Shown: positions 35,112-49,090, counted from the stretch's first letter. The stretch is DNA of 64,000 nt from Physcomitrium patens (GCF_000002425.4 NC_037270.1:2393680-2457679), one strand, 5' to 3'. Notes: generated by a model not told the origin, from the letters alone. Numbers and translations are program-made.

Positions 35112-36260
35112 ATCCCATTAAAGGATGCTTCAACAATAGAACTAAATTGATTTTTTGTAAGTTTAGTAATTATGTCTAATATTCTTGCATTGGCTATATC
35201 TAAACACTCTTTTGGCATTTTTCATATCCTCTACATAGATGTGACACTTCTTTAGGTAGCCAAGTAGACGTCGTATGAAGGGAGGTAGGATTGAAGCAAC
35301 ATTGATTTAGTTCTCACTTGATTCTATCTAATATTTGAAATAATATGCTAGTTCATGCTAATGCCATCAAATTATTCCTAGCATTGGAATTAATAGCATT
35401 TCATAAGCTTCTAAGATTTAAAAATTTAGAAATTTTGTAATATTCAAAGACAAATGGTGAAATTGATTTTTGTCAAATTCTAACAATATCCAATATTATG
35501 GCTTAATGCTCTTCAAGTCCTTTGCAGCTTCTTTGAATACAATCCAAACTTTTGAGAATTTGATGTTAAAATTTGGAATAGTTAGTGCTCGTATTATTAT
35601 CTAAAGATATTGTATATGTATTGAGTTTTTGAATTGCTATTGTAAATTCTCAATTAAATGGCAAATAAAAAATGCATATTTGCATGTTAAAAATGTTTGA
35701 TTGACAATATCATTAAAACCTTTCTATTGATCAAAAATAAATGTGAATTTTACAAATTTATTGTTCAATGGATGGAATGCAAGAATTTTTATCTTCAAAT
35801 TTTTTAAAAACCACAGCCAATTATTATCATTTTTAATATTCACAATGCTAAATTTAATAAAAAATAGTTGCTCTTTTATATTAATTGTTATAGCAGCAAG
35901 AAATATCTCATAATATTCTCCTTTCCAATGCATGTTATTTATGACAATAACAAATTGACAATGTTATAAGTCATGTGAGCTTGTATTATAAGTGAAAAAA
36001 TATTAAAGAAAGTTATTTTCTTTATTGATTGTTAATTTTGTAAAATTCTTGAAATTTATTATTTTGATTTGATAACAATAAGCTTTTAGATTGGTATAGC
36101 TATCTTCATAAGAGAAAATTAGCTCAAAAATATATTTTTTTTCTCCCATATCATATCATCAAGTAGGATATCATAATATCCTCATTACATCAAATATCTT
36201 TTCAGATTTCTACAAGTCTATATTATAATGTATTATCCAATTTGTTCCTAACATTGCCTA
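35112..36260 (-). pseudogene. Mutator-like (MULE) transposase, decayed
   Basis: Plain DNA transposon relic read right to left. YCYQI...FTKLTINKENNF at about 36,080-36,020 is the pre-catalytic MULE segment. VIVINNMHWKGEY at about 35,945 stands where VIIDGTHLKGKY is usual, so the first catalytic Asp appears as Asn. FLAAITINIKEQLFF and NDNNWLWFLKNLKI follow (family A...D.N.Q.FPLAF...E....W.WFL..L). FTFIFDQ...KGF at about 35,735 keeps the second Asp, and CHLIENL near 35,660 is next. Near 35,200 there is a PPFIRRLLGYLKKC and QCKNIRHNY tail (family PP.TRRPPGRPKK...RCS.C...GHN..TC). Several in-frame stops and frame changes; no terminal inverted repeats were found. Non-functional. Confidence 0.8.
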
Positions 36261-37176
36261 CTATTCAATTGGTGTTAGCATGTTGGTTGTTTAAGTAATT
36301 AGCACCAATGCATATGTACTCAGAGACAAATATTCAAATAAAAAATTTACTTGTATATGCTGATTAATATTGTAATACATGTAGTTTCTATTTACAAGTA
36401 TCATTGGAATACTTTACAACATAACTTGTTTGATTGGACTTAATAATAGATACTTTATAATAGTTACTAATTGCATCATGACAAATAGCTTCTTTAGTTT
36501 ATTAATACTACTAAAAATAATATCCAAAATAAGAAGATTGGCTATTTTGAAGTATGATTCTTACTTGAAAAATGCTTGAGCAAATAAACTTGTAAGAAAT
36601 CTAGAACTTGACAACCATGCACAATATTCAAGAACATGCTAGTTTTTTTAAAAAATAAAATAAAAAGGACCTTAAGGCTTCTTGCAAGGTTTTTAATCTC
36701 CTTCCACTCTCTCAAATCAAAGTTTGTCAACTACCTTGTATCAAAAGGATTGGCTTAATAAAAAATTAAAGATATACCATTGCTTATTACTTGACAATAA
36801 ATGGATATTTCACTTTTTGATTTTCTAATTCCAAAGGTTACTAGACAACTCCATTGCATGAATCACAAATGATAGGATGTTTAGTTGCAAGTCTAGTTAT
36901 GTCTTTGAATTGTCTCCAAAGCCACTTGTTCATTGTTTTTTATTATCTAAAAAGAGCTTTAATAAGATATTAAAATGAATTTTTTAATTGATTGAGGACC
37001 AATTTATCAATCACCATCTTAGAAGATGTAGAAAAGAAGAAATTCAAAATAAAATCAAATAAAAAAAAACTATGCTTTGGATTGACATTACTGCAAGTGG
37101 TGAAATTGCCAACTAGTCTAGTAATATTATAATTGATCTATTACAATTACCAATGATCAAAATAATTAGAGTATAA
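36261..37176. other. AT-rich spacer, no feature
   Basis: May include the missing N-terminal part and end of the MULE; nothing else recognised. Confidence 0.4.
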
Positions 37177-37260
37177 TTTGAATACACCTCTAAACTCCCA
37201 TGCATTTGAATACACCTCTAAACTCCCATGCATTTGAATACACCTCTAAACTCCCATGCA
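37177..37260 (+). repeat. Perfect 28-bp tandem repeat, three copies
   Basis: tttgaatacacctctaaact... repeated at 37,177, 37,205 and 37,233 without a mismatch and followed by tttgcac. Identity of copies means a recent duplication inside old DNA. No spacers, so not CRISPR-like. Confidence 0.95.
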
Positions 37261-37939
37261 TTTGCACAGAAATTAACAAACTAATAACAATCAACACCAC
37301 TCTACTCATAGAAATCACATTGCTCAATCACAAATGAGTCAAAAGAGTATGCAAATCTGATCCGTCAATACCCAAATTCAGATCCTCTCTCAAATTTACC
37401 AATGAACACCAATCCTAAGCAAATACTTATATGGAACTACATTGTATAATTAGCCATATTAAGACTCTATAATTTTGTAAGATACAAAGAAATAAGTCAC
37501 ATAATAAATAGATACTTGTGGCACTCATGACTGAAGAAAAAGCAAAGACGTCAAGAGAATAGAGACACCAATGACTCTGGAGAACAAAATGAGGGTAAAT
37601 ATATAAGAGGAAGAAGACTACTCTCATATTCAAACCTATTTCAATACTTTAAGGTTCAGTTTCAATATATTTGCGACAGCAGTAGGAGCATCCATCTTGT
37701 ACAGGGCCCATAATGTGAAGAAAAGCATTACACTAAAATCTGCATGACATGTGGTTGGGCCTCAGATGTAGCTTAAAAAAATAATATGGTTATAGCTTAT
37801 CACGTCCAAGGATAGATTTTCTATTATTTAAAAAATTAAAAATATATTTTCTATTATCAAGAATATAGGATTATTCTTCATCTTTCAGCATATTTTAGGA
37901 GAATGTATGATATTTTTCTAATTTTAAATAAAAATAAAG

Positions 37940-37979
<40 letters not shown>

Positions 37980-38965
37980 CAATTATTAATGTTATTAAAT
38001 TTATCAATATTTATCTTAATTTTAAACATTATTGAATCTCATTAAATTTTAAATTCTATAATTATATTAAATTCTAAATCTTAAACAACTTTCATATAAT
38101 CAATAATTAATAGTTACATTTCAATAGTAGTAAAGTTTGATTTTTTTTTTCTTCGTCTTCTTCTAAATAAAAAATACATAAGATTGTAAAGATAGAATAA
38201 TTAATATGATGAAAGATAATTAAGATTAATTCTTATATTTTAAAGTGATTTATAATATTATATTATTTATTAAATTTTTATATTATTTTTAATCTAGTTG
38301 AGTTGTAGTTATGCAATATTTAATTGAAATTAATTGATTTCTTATTATTCATATATGAAAATATAATATTTTAGTATATATTTAATTAGTATGGAATTGT
38401 AATGAATTCCTAGGTTATAGAAATAAAAAATAAAAAATTGATCTTAGATGCTAGTTTCAAAGCAAACAAATACAATATATTAGTATACATTATAATATTT
38501 TTAATTTGATATGGAAAATTTCTTTCAATATTTTATATACTATCTATAAATTATTTAAAATAAAGATCTCAATAACCTCATTAGAATTGATGCTAGTTAT
38601 TTTTAAAAAAACAAAAGATATATGTCCTAATATAATTTTTATAGAAAAATTCAATACATTTTTATGTATAAAGAATAATGTTTTTTTGAAGATCTTTACT
38701 AATGGAATTTTTCTAAATTATTAAATTTTAATGATCAAAATTAAATATAATAACATAAACATTAACATATATAACAAAAAGATTTTTTTATATCACTTCT
38801 AAGTTATAAAAACAAACAATGAAAAATCATTTAATTTTTTAATTATAATAATTTTTTTAAACAGTATTTAAAGATATATTAGAAAAATTTATACTATATA
38901 AAAAATTAATTAATAAAATTAATCTTTAAAATTTTAAAGATATTAACTACATATCAAGCTTTATA

Positions 38966-39010
<45 letters not shown>

Positions 39011-39125
39011 TAAAAAATAGATCAATAGTGATATTCCATTAAAAATATTTTAAATAAAATTTTAAATTTTTTTTTTGCCTATGGTGCAATAGATAAAATA
39101 ATACTACACTGAAAAAATTATAATT

Positions 39126-39166
<41 letters not shown>

Positions 39167-40119
39167 CTTCATAAAAAATTATTTTTTTTTTTTAAATATA
39201 GAATAAAATCAATCAAATATTTTCAATGTATAAATAATAGACTATTTCTATTATAACTAAAATTTAGTAAATATTATATAATATAATATTAGAATTTAGA
39301 AATGGTTTAATTGCTCTTGCTAAATTGATACAATTGAATTGGAATAAAATTGGTTGTCAATCTTTTTATAGACTTTTAAATAGATTACATACTTAAACTT
39401 TTTTTAACTATATAAATTTATATATTACTACTATCTCTTTATAACTTAAAATAGAATCAATTTGATTAAATATATTTAGATAAATTATTATTCAAAAAAT
39501 AGTACCTAATTTTGCAACTACTAATTTTTGACAAAGATGATTGCAATAATGTGTAAGACTTTAAAACTAAGTTAATTGCTTTATCTAATGTCAAAAAAAA
39601 TCATTTAAAAAAAATAATATTGTAAATAAGAACAAGACTTTGTTTAATAAACATTAAAAAGAAGGAAGAATTAAAGAAATGGCAACAATATCTTTGTATG
39701 ATGTACAAATACCATCAACTTAAAGCCATGCATAGGCTTTAGATTTTTCTTCTAAGATGTGGATATTGCTAGCATTAGCAATGACGTCCAAATTGCTCTT
39801 TTGAATTATAGTTCACAATATTAGAAGAACTTATTAGTATTAGTTATCTAAGTATCTTCTATTATCTTACAGCAAAAGACATAAATATATAAAGTAGCAT
39901 GACCCTTGGGATTGTACACTATGGTATGTTCTTTTATATAAGCATCATGGCTAGAGAGACATTTGTATATGAAGTTCATGTCAATCCTTGCATTTATTAG
40001 ATTAACAAATGTAATTGATGAAAATTAATCTTAGATATTATTTTTTTAGATAAATATTTAAGTTTTTATTTAAAATTAATAAATATTTAAATATAAAATT
40101 TGGATAAGTTAAAAAATAA

Positions 40120-40168
<49 letters not shown>

Positions 40169-40317
40169 TTTTGAATTTGAAGATAATAAAACTAACCAAA
40201 GTCAAAAGAAATATAGATGAGAAAAGCTTGGAAGTAAAAAGAATATAGAAAGATAAAGTGCCTCAAAATTAAATCTAATAAATAATATATAATAAAGTCT
40301 AATACATGTACTATTAG
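37261..40317. other. AT-rich gene-free DNA with long (TA)n arrays
   Basis: 37,280-37,740 is less AT-rich. On the minus strand it has a promoter-like run (cctcttatatatttacc) and could be an LTR of an unrecognised element. The rest is very AT-rich with (TA)n runs at 37,945-37,974, 38,970-39,007, 39,129-39,165 and 40,122-40,163. No gene supported. Confidence 0.5.
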
Positions 40318-40856
40318 AGTCACGGATATACATACATACTTTAATAAATACCTATATGATTAAGTAGAAGTAGGTAAAAATAAATAAAAGTAGATTAATT
40401 TCGTATTACCTACTAGAAAATGCTTCTTAGAAGCTTCATAGATGCTACTTTGATTTTATATATGTTTTTAGTTGATTGGTAGGTTAGAAATGTCATCAAC
40501 AAGTTAACCACGTTTCAATAGCTTTTGGTACAAGCTAACTATGTAGAACACATTTAAAACACTTGCATTGCAAGTTAAGATATGTGTCTTGCAAAGTCAA
40601 CATATTTTAGAAGTCTTATAGGACATTTCCATGTAGCTCCTACTTAAGAGTATATATGGAGGCAAGAGTGAAGCCTTCTTCACTCTTGTCAATGTCTTTC
40701 TGGTCCTTAGTCTTCTTTCAAGACTTTCTAGTCTTCTTGTTTTTGGCAATAGCCATTCTAGTTCAATGTTATATCATCTTTGAGTGACTTTTTAGTTCTT
40801 TCAATGATATAAGAATATATTGAGGATTTTTTTCTTTGAGATTCATGTCCTTGAAA
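40318..40856 (+). mobile_element. A-family LTR, apparently solo
   Basis: Matches the A LTR from tcacggatatacatac to gattcatgtccttga, including cttcttagaagcttcatagatgc (40,433), agtatatatgg (TATA-like) and cttcttcactcttgtcaatg. No internal region recognised on either side. Moderately diverged, older than A. Confidence 0.75.
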
Positions 40857-41764
40857 ATTAACCAAGATTGAATCTAAACTTTTTTAGGTATATAAATTTT
40901 TTATTATTATAAAAAAAAGATTTTATAGCATATGATAGATAAAAAAAATATAAAATAATTCTTATATAATAGAATATTGAAAATTCTATAAATTTATTCT
41001 ATAAACTATTATCCACAAGGTATAAAAATTGGAGAGACTAGAAGCAATAGAAAAGGAATTGATTTATACACATTAATTCTAAAGATAAAAACTTTATATA
41101 TGTACTCTTATCTTTGCAAGATACACATATTTTATTTCTTCTCTTTCCTCTAAGCACGTTTTTTCATAGACAATATTTCTTTCATTATCATATCTCTTAT
41201 AAATTGAATTTTTTATTTTTTTACTATTAATCAAAAAATACTAAAATTTTAAGGTTTTACTTAGTCTAAAAAATTTAAATTTATTCAATTTAAGATCCTT
41301 TTAAATTAACTGATATAAATACTTACAAAATATTTTAAGTCTAATAGTAGATATAGAGATCTTAAAAATAGAAGAATAAATAAAAATATCAATCTATAAA
41401 AATCTAACCATTGCAAAGTCTACTCAAAAATTTTAAAAATATATATATATTAATAAATTTATAATTTTTTAGAAAAATATGATTATATATTTGGAGATAG
41501 AAATTTTAAAATAAAAGAGGTAAAAATTTGAAACCTATAAAATATTTTATATCTAAAAATTTAAAAACTTGAAGCCAAAATTAAAAAAATTATATCTATT
41601 AAACTAAGAACTTATAGAATATATTCTATTACATTGTTGGAATTATAAAATCCAAAAATAATACATAAGTTAGATCAAAATAAAAAAATAAAGATATAGA
41701 AAAAATAAATTTTATATAAAACTTTTATTATTTAATTATAAATTGGTCTAGTTCCACACATTTA
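40857..41764. other. AT-rich spacer downstream of the NLR pseudogene
   Basis: No feature recognised. Confidence 0.4.
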
Positions 41765-44700
41765 TACATATCTAACTTCTTTAAATATGTCAAATAGAAA
41801 AAAATATTTTTGGAAGTTTTTTAATCTTCTATACTTTTAGATATCCAATACTTCTAATAAAATTTAATTTTTCAATCTACTTAGAAACTCTTCTAAAGCC
41901 TCACATTCATTCATCCTTAGCTTCTTTAAACATATGAAGTTTCTAAAGGCTTCGTGTAATTTTTTAAGTTTTCTATACTTTAAAAAACCAATTCTTCTAA
42001 TGTAATTAGATTTTTTAATGTACTTTGAAACTCCTCCAAAGCCTCACATTTTGACATGTTTAGCTTCTTTAAACATATCAAGTTTCTAAATCCTTCTTGT
42101 AACTTCTTTAATTTTCTATATTTTAAAAAAATCAATTCTTCTGAAGTAATTAGATTTTTTAATCAACTTAGAAACTCCTCAAAATCCTCACATTCTAATA
42201 TATTGAGCATCTTCAAATATTTCAAGTTTTTGAATCCATCTTCCAACCTTTTTAATTTTCTATATATTGAAGAATCTAATTCTTCCAACATAATTAGATT
42301 TTTTAATCCACTTGAAAATTCTTCTAAAGCCTCACATTTCACATGCTAAGTTTCTTCAAACATATCAAGTTTCAAAATCCTTCTTACAACTTCTTAATCT
42401 TTATATACTTATAGAAGTAAAATTCTTCTAATACAATAAGATTTTTCAATTTATTTAGAAATTCCTCTAAAGTCTCACATTCCTACATAATTAGCTTTTT
42501 TAAACATATTAAGTTTTCAAACTCTTCTTACAACTTTGTTAATTTTATAGAATTAAAGAATTATAATTCTTCTGAAGCTATTAAATTTTTCAATCCACTT
42601 GAAAATTCCTTCAAAGCCTTATATATCTACATGATTAATTTCTTCAAACATGTCAAGTTTTCAAAGTCTTTTTGCAACTTCTGTATCTTTGTGTACTTGT
42701 AGAACCACAATTCTTCTAAAGCTATTAGATTTTTCAATCCACTTCGAAACTCCTCTAATACCTCATATCTCTATATGCTAAGCTTCTTCAAATATGTCAA
42801 GTTTCCAAAGCCTTCTTGTAAATTCTTTATGTTTGTGTACTTATAAAACTACAATTCTATTAAAGTTATTAGATTTTTCAATCTACTTGGAAACTCTTCC
42901 AAAGCCTTACATTCTAACATGCCAAGCTTCTTCAAATATGTCAAGTTTCTAAACCCAACTTACAACTACTTCAATTTTATATATTTTAAAAAATCTAATA
43001 CTTCTATTGCAATTAGATGTTTTAATTCACTTGAAAACTCCTTCAAAGTATCACATTTTCACATAATTAGCTTTTTAAAACATGTCAAGTTTTAAAATCC
43101 TTCTTCCAACTTCTTTATCTTCATGCACTTATAGAACCACAATTCTTTTAATACAATTAGATTTTTCAATCAACTTGAAAACTCTTCCAAAGTTTCACAT
43201 CCCCACATACTAAGCTTTTTCAAATATGTCAAGTTCTAAAAGCCTTCTTTGCAACTTCTTTATCTTTATACACTTTGATAAATCTAATACTTATAATGCA
43301 ATTAGATTTCTTAATCCATTTAAAAACTCTTCTAAAGCCTCACATCCAAATAAATATAGCTTCTTTACAGATGTTAAGCTTGTAATTTTGATTGATATTA
43401 TTTTCAAGCTAGTAAACTTATTGATTGTTAGCTCTTTCAAACAAATAAAATTTATCCATCTTTTAGAAAGTACCTCTAATATTGGATAATTTACAAGATG
43501 AAAGGCAACCAAGGATGTCATGTTGTATAAGTTGGTTGTTAATTGTTTCAAATTTTTATAATTTTTCATGTATAAATCTATTAAAGATATAAATTTGAAT
43601 GCATCATTTGGAAAAGATTCAAGAAAGCCGCAATTGTCAAAATAAATTACATGCATTTGGCTAAAAGCTTTATACTCAATAATATTCTAAAACCTATAAA
43701 TATTCTCTTTTTGGATTTTAATCAATTGATCTTCAATTAAAAAGTACATGATCAAACATCAAAGCTTGGAAGTTTGTCTCATAAGAAATAAAATAAAATT
43801 AAAATCTTTACAGTAGTGAAAATCAGCAAGAAAAAGTGTGTATAATTCATAGTATTTACTTTCAAAAAATATTTGTAGTTTAATTCTTGTTTCAACTTTG
43901 TGAAAGATAGACCTTCAATAAATTTTAAATCCTATACATATAAATATAAATTTGGTGTTAAATAATATATTATTAATGCACAAATTGCTTACATGTAAAT
44001 TTATATGTGTAAAAAGTGCAAGGTTTGATAAGTCAATAATATAAAACTCACCTTTTGGTTACAATCATTGTATGTGGCAAAACATTAATCTTAGCCAAAA
44101 GATCCTCCAAACTATGTCTCTACAATCATACGGCCCATATTACACAATTGATTGTACATGTAGAAAAGTCCATTATTATCTACAATAAGTAATGATTTAT
44201 CTTTAAGATTATGAAGGACTTATTTGGAAATTCTAATATCATCATTTAAAATTAGTAATAATTTTGCTTCAAATATGCATCCAAGATATGAATCTTAGCT
44301 AAAAATAAATAAATAAATAAATGAGACATCTAAAAACATTTTTTTCTCATCATTATTTAGATCATCAAAGTTAATTCTTAATGCCTTCTAAATTTTCTCA
44401 TCTCCACTTTTATTATACCTTGCTCATAACAATTAATACAAAGTTTGCTCTCATATTCTTAGTCATTTTTTCTATGCAAGTAAGTGCCAATAACTTCCAA
44501 ACTTAATAAGAGTCTACCTCAAGCATTAACAATCTTCTCAGCCACATCTTTTAAATATGATAAACAAGGTTCAGTGGTTATAAAGGCATGTATAGAAGAT
44601 AATTCTATAGCTTATATTTTATCAAGGATTTTCATTTCTACTCTATCATATACTAGAACATATTATTCTAACGACCTCCAAGTGCAATTAGTTGCAATCA

Positions 44701-44880
44701 ATTTACTACCATCATTATTGATAAATAAATCAATATCTAATAGTTCATCCAATTGACTTCTACATTTTATAGCATCCAAGATAATAAGAATATGTTGTAA
44801 AAATTTTATTTTTAGTTTTCTAATAGGATTCTTTTGGATAGAAATAAAATCAAAGGACAATAATTATGGCTTTCTTTTAA
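41765..44880 (-). pseudogene. NB-ARC/LRR disease-resistance-type gene, pseudogene
   Basis: Read right to left. FLQHILIILDAIK (about 44,800) matches kinase-2, and DGSKLIATNC (about 44,700) matches RNBS-B. VNA-GRLLLSLEVIGTYL (about 44,540-44,490) matches the GLPL motif. DDLNNDEKKMFLDVS (about 44,370) matches the TNL-type EKxMFLDIACFF block, and MYNQLCNMGRMIV (44,160-44,116) matches the MHD region. A long LRR tract (about 43,950-41,765) follows with cores like LYLFGCEALEEFLNGLRNL. The P-loop and any N-terminal domain are not found to the right, where a (TA)n array starts at 45,037. Many stops and frame changes, AT-shifted. The motif style is that of intracellular immune receptors of non-flowering plants (knowledge-based guess). 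Not functional. Confidence 0.8.
41861..43340 (-). repeat. Eleven tandem 144-bp units encoding paired 24-residue LRRs
   Basis: The anchor attaga(ttttt) recurs at 41,872, 42,005, 42,149, 42,293, 42,436, 42,580, 42,724, 42,868, 43,012, 43,156 and 43,301. Steps are 133, 144, 144, 143, 144, 144, 144, 144, 144 and 145. 144 bp equals 48 codons, two 24-residue LRRs: one of the type CEALEEF..GL.NLI and one of the type KLKKL.EGF.NL. Part of the NLR pseudogene. Confidence 0.9.
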
Positions 44881-45032
44881 TAATTATATTAACAAAAAAT
44901 TTAAATGCTAAAAATATTAAGAATTAATGATTTGATCATGTTTTAGATTATTTTATTAAAAATTTCATTCAAATTAAGATAGATTTAAAGGTTCTCAACT
45001 AAGTGTACCTTTAAATAATTATTCTACATAAT

Positions 45033-45091
<59 letters not shown>

Positions 45092-45850
45092 TTTCTAAGT
45101 CTTAGTCTTATTTTGGTTATATTTAATGTAAGGTTTTTTTCATTTAATAACTCAGTATTTCTTTTATTATTTCCAATTCCAAAAACATAAAAATAAAAAA
45201 TAAGATAATATATATATTAAAATATGAAAATTTTAGATTTAAAGTTAATTACTATCATGTCATCTATTTTTTATTAGCATCTTAAAATTTGAATGGACAT
45301 AAAAACTTAATTGTGATAGATTATATCATTTCAAGTTATTTAAACTAATAATAAAATAAAGTATAATATTTATTCTTATTTTATTCATATTTTATATGCA
45401 AATATGTTTAAACATTTATATCATAACAAAAAAATTAAAATATTTGTAAAAAAAATTAAAATTAAAATTAAAATTCTATAATTTATAAATTTAAATATTT
45501 AGATTTTTATTTTAAATGAGTTTATTTCATATTAAAGGTATTTAAATATATTTTATATTAAATTAAGAAATTTATTAGATTAATTATAAATTAGATAGAT
45601 AATTTTTGAAAAAAAATTGATGATGATATTGTTCATGAAATATTTATTTAATTTAAAATAAAAGATGTAATTTATGGCTATTTTTTATGCATTAAAAATT
45701 TATAATTTCAAATTTCTCTTTTAATTTATTATTTCACAAAATAATGTGTATATAAGAGCTAATAATGTTTTTTTAAATAAAAATTTAGATTGCTTAAAAT
45801 TCCTATGGATTTAATAAAAGATTTGCTATTATAATATTTATAATGATGCA

Positions 45851-45894
<44 letters not shown>

Positions 45895-46559
45895 TACATA
45901 AATACTTCTTTAAAACTATTACTAAATTTAATAACAATATCAAAGAATTATTTTATAACTTTTATTCAAAAAGCTTAATTTTGTATAGTTAAATTTAAAA
46001 TTTTAATTAGCTAAGTTTATGTATTTATAATATAGTATGTGTTCATTGATTGTTTGGATAATCATAATCTAGACATTCTAACCATTTTTAAAATGCCTAA
46101 ATTTTTTCTTCTACTATAGATATTTTGCAAAAAGATCCAAAAGATTTTTAAATTATCTTATGCACAAGAATTCAGCAATTTTAAAGTTGAGTACAAAGAA
46201 CAAAGAACTATATGTATGTGCATATTTGAAATGTCATCTTAAATAAAAATAAAACTTATGAAAGTAATTTTTTTGTATCTATGTATAAAAAAATGAATTT
46301 TAGAAAATAGAGTGCTACCAATGTATTTTGAAAAAAACTCATTCGTTAATTGGATTCTTAGGTGTCATAGATAAGATGCATGTAAAGTAAAACTTAGTAT
46401 TATTTTTTACTTTCTATTTTTATGATAGAATGATGGTAATCATAATAAAAAAAATTAGATAAAATTATTTATATTTTTTGTGTAAGGACATATTTTGACA
46501 ACTTGCAATATAAAAAATAGCTTAGAAAAGACAAAAAAATATGTATATATAGATATATA
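44881..46559. other. Very AT-rich DNA with (TA)n arrays
   Basis: (TA)n at 45,037-45,086 (50 bp) and 45,854-45,890. No gene recognised. Confidence 0.5.
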
Positions 46560-46680
46560 GATAGATAGATATTTAAAATTAAGTATAGACATTTTCAATA
46601 TAACTTCAAGAGTTTTAAACTTATAAATGCTCACATTTCTTTACAATACTTGATATTTACTTTTTAATTTTTGTAAAAAT
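46560..46680 (+). mobile_element. Short chromovirus RT scrap
   Basis: tatagacattttcaatataac...cttataaatgc...tttctttacaatac aligns with the block around [19 protein letters not shown] in A (9,489-9,550) and F (31,826-31,890). About 120 bp remain. Confidence 0.5.
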
Positions 46681-46776
46681 TTAGAAATATTTTTCTAAAA
46701 CTATAAGAATATTTCTATTACTATCTGAAAAGCATCTTATCTAGTTTATTAAAAAAAATAAACATTAAAAAGCATG

Positions 46777-46820
<44 letters not shown>

Positions 46821-47841
46821 CTTAAATAATATAATTTAATAAATTTGTATGATATTTAAAATTTACTCAAAATAGAAATATCAATAATTACAGATTAGAT
46901 TGAATTCAAAACCATTTAAGACAATCAATTTTTTTATGAATTCCTAAACCTTGTTTTAAAAAACTTATATACTTATTAATCTCTATTTATGTATGTAATT
47001 AACATATATAAAATAAGTAAAATATATTAAAAATATACTAGAGTATAGCAAAAATACTATTTGAAAAATAAAATTTAATAAAGTATCAATAATAGATTTT
47101 TTGAAGTGTTTTTGAATGTATCAAATATTTCATTTTATTTATGATGCATCAACTTTTTCATTACATGATTTTATAAAAAATGGAATTGAATGTTTGTTTT
47201 TATCTTATTTAATTTCTATCAAATTATTTTTGGTAATTAAAATTTATTTTAATATTTATAGTCAAAGATTTATTTTAATTTTATATATATATATATATAT
47301 ATAGATATATGTAATAAAAATGATTTCAATCTAGTTACAATTTGCACTAACTACTGGAATATGAAGTATTTTATGTCAATATGAATTATAAATCACTAAA
47401 AAGCTTATCAAATCATGTATAATTATATGTTTAACTTTGCATTATGTGTATGAACTTAATTGTAACAAACAAGACATATTTATATTTATGTATAAATAAA
47501 ATTATTCTATTTATAGTAGACAAGACATTATTTATTTATAACAAAAAATACATTTTGATATTTATGCACATATTTTTCTAATACAATATTTTAATAAGAT
47601 ATAAATATACATATAGAGTTATATTCAAATATAATCCACAAAAATTAAAAATTAAATATCTCTCATTATATAGTTTTTACAAGTATCAAGTAACATTTAT
47701 TAGACCTACTTATAATTCACTTTTTGTACTATTAAATCCATAGGAACCTTAAGCAATATAAGTTGTATTATTGCTTATATACAAATACAAATATTTTTTA
47801 TTGTACATGTAAAACAAATTTAAGATAGTATTATATTAGGA

Positions 47842-47877
<36 letters not shown>

Positions 47878-48609
47878 AAACAAATATATATCAAAACAGT
47901 ATCATGTACCTTTAGGTTATTACCAGAAGATATTTGAATTTATGTTTAGTTAAAATATTATGTTAGAAAAATATGTGCATACATATGAAAAAGTAGACAA
48001 AAATCATTGTATTCTATGCATGATTTGTGAAAAATTTATGTAAAATAGAAGAGAGAAATTAATTTATAATGACAAAACATAAAATTTATTGGTTTTTAAA
48101 AACCATGCTTTGAATTTAAAAAACATATTTTTGATGTATTTAGATATTTTTTTTAGCAATGGAATATGTTAAATAATATCTTAACATAGTAAGTTATCAT
48201 GATAGATTTCTATAATTAAATTATATGCATGAATTATATATAAAAATTTAGTTCCAAATTATAAAAAAGAATAAGTATCAATTAGATGTTCTTTTTTATT
48301 CTAATTTATATTATTTTAGTATAGTAAATTTTTAGAAGTATTCTAAACCTAGAAAATGTTAATTACAAAAGAAATGTTATTATATATAACTTGAAGAATT
48401 TTGATAGAATAATATAGAAAATATGATATATTAATCAAATTTAATTATGATTTTTAATTGTAAAGATAAAAAAATAATATAAATCTCATAAATATATATA
48501 CATATATATATGTTTATATTTATAATACTTATATTTATATACTTATAATACTTATATTTATATATTTACATATATTTATAAATTTTTATATTTTTATATA
48601 TTTATAATA
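46681..48609. other. Very AT-rich DNA, no gene
   Basis: (TA)n at 46,781-46,814, 47,281-47,309 and 47,848-47,875. An irregular ttatatttataatac-type repeat occupies 48,485-48,610. Nothing else recognised. Confidence 0.5.
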
Positions 48610-49090
48610 CTAGTACAATTTTTGTTATTGCCACCACAACTTACCATCTACCACATGCCATCATAATTTTTGCTATTGCCACTTCAAGCTGCTCTAAATC
48701 TATATTGCACACCAAAATGACTTTTTTCTAATTGTACCAACATCTAATTCTTAATTACTCTTCATAGCAATTAACACAATGCCTTTGTTTCTGATGATGT
48801 GTTACAATTCTCTCAAATGTTGCTATTGTCACTCTTTTCATGTATCCCTATTGTAGGTGATCAGTACACAACATTGTGTATAAATTGCAACCAACAAAAG
48901 TAATTAAGAGTCACAAGCTGGTACAATCAACTTTTGGTAACAACACTAGTGGTTGAAAAAAGTGCATCATAGTGTGCAACTCATGTTTAACTTATGATAA
49001 CTTGTGATGGCATTAGCAAAAACAATGATGGCATGTGGTGGAACACAAGTTTGGATGGAAATAGCATAAGTTGTGAGATCACAAGTTGTG
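48610..49090. mobile_element. Foldback / long-inverted-repeat element
   Basis: The left arm (about 48,610-48,810) and right arm (about 48,855-49,085) are imperfect reverse complements over roughly 200 bp. Matching pieces: ccacatgccatcat...tttttgct.atgcca (48,650 against 49,030), cacttttttc (48,718 against 48,957), attgtacca (48,732 against 48,924), cttaattact (48,752 against 48,901) and acacaatg (48,775 against 48,872). The loop is about 45 bp. The sequence is less AT-rich than its surroundings. This fits a foldback transposon or MITE; a transcript would form a long hairpin. Target duplication not resolved. Confidence 0.65.

Noticed and set aside
37177-37260. CRISPR-like direct repeats
   Set aside because: Repeats are contiguous with no spacers, in a eukaryotic setting.
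44484-44756. 90-codon plus-strand frame
   Set aside because: Antisense to the NB-ARC relic.
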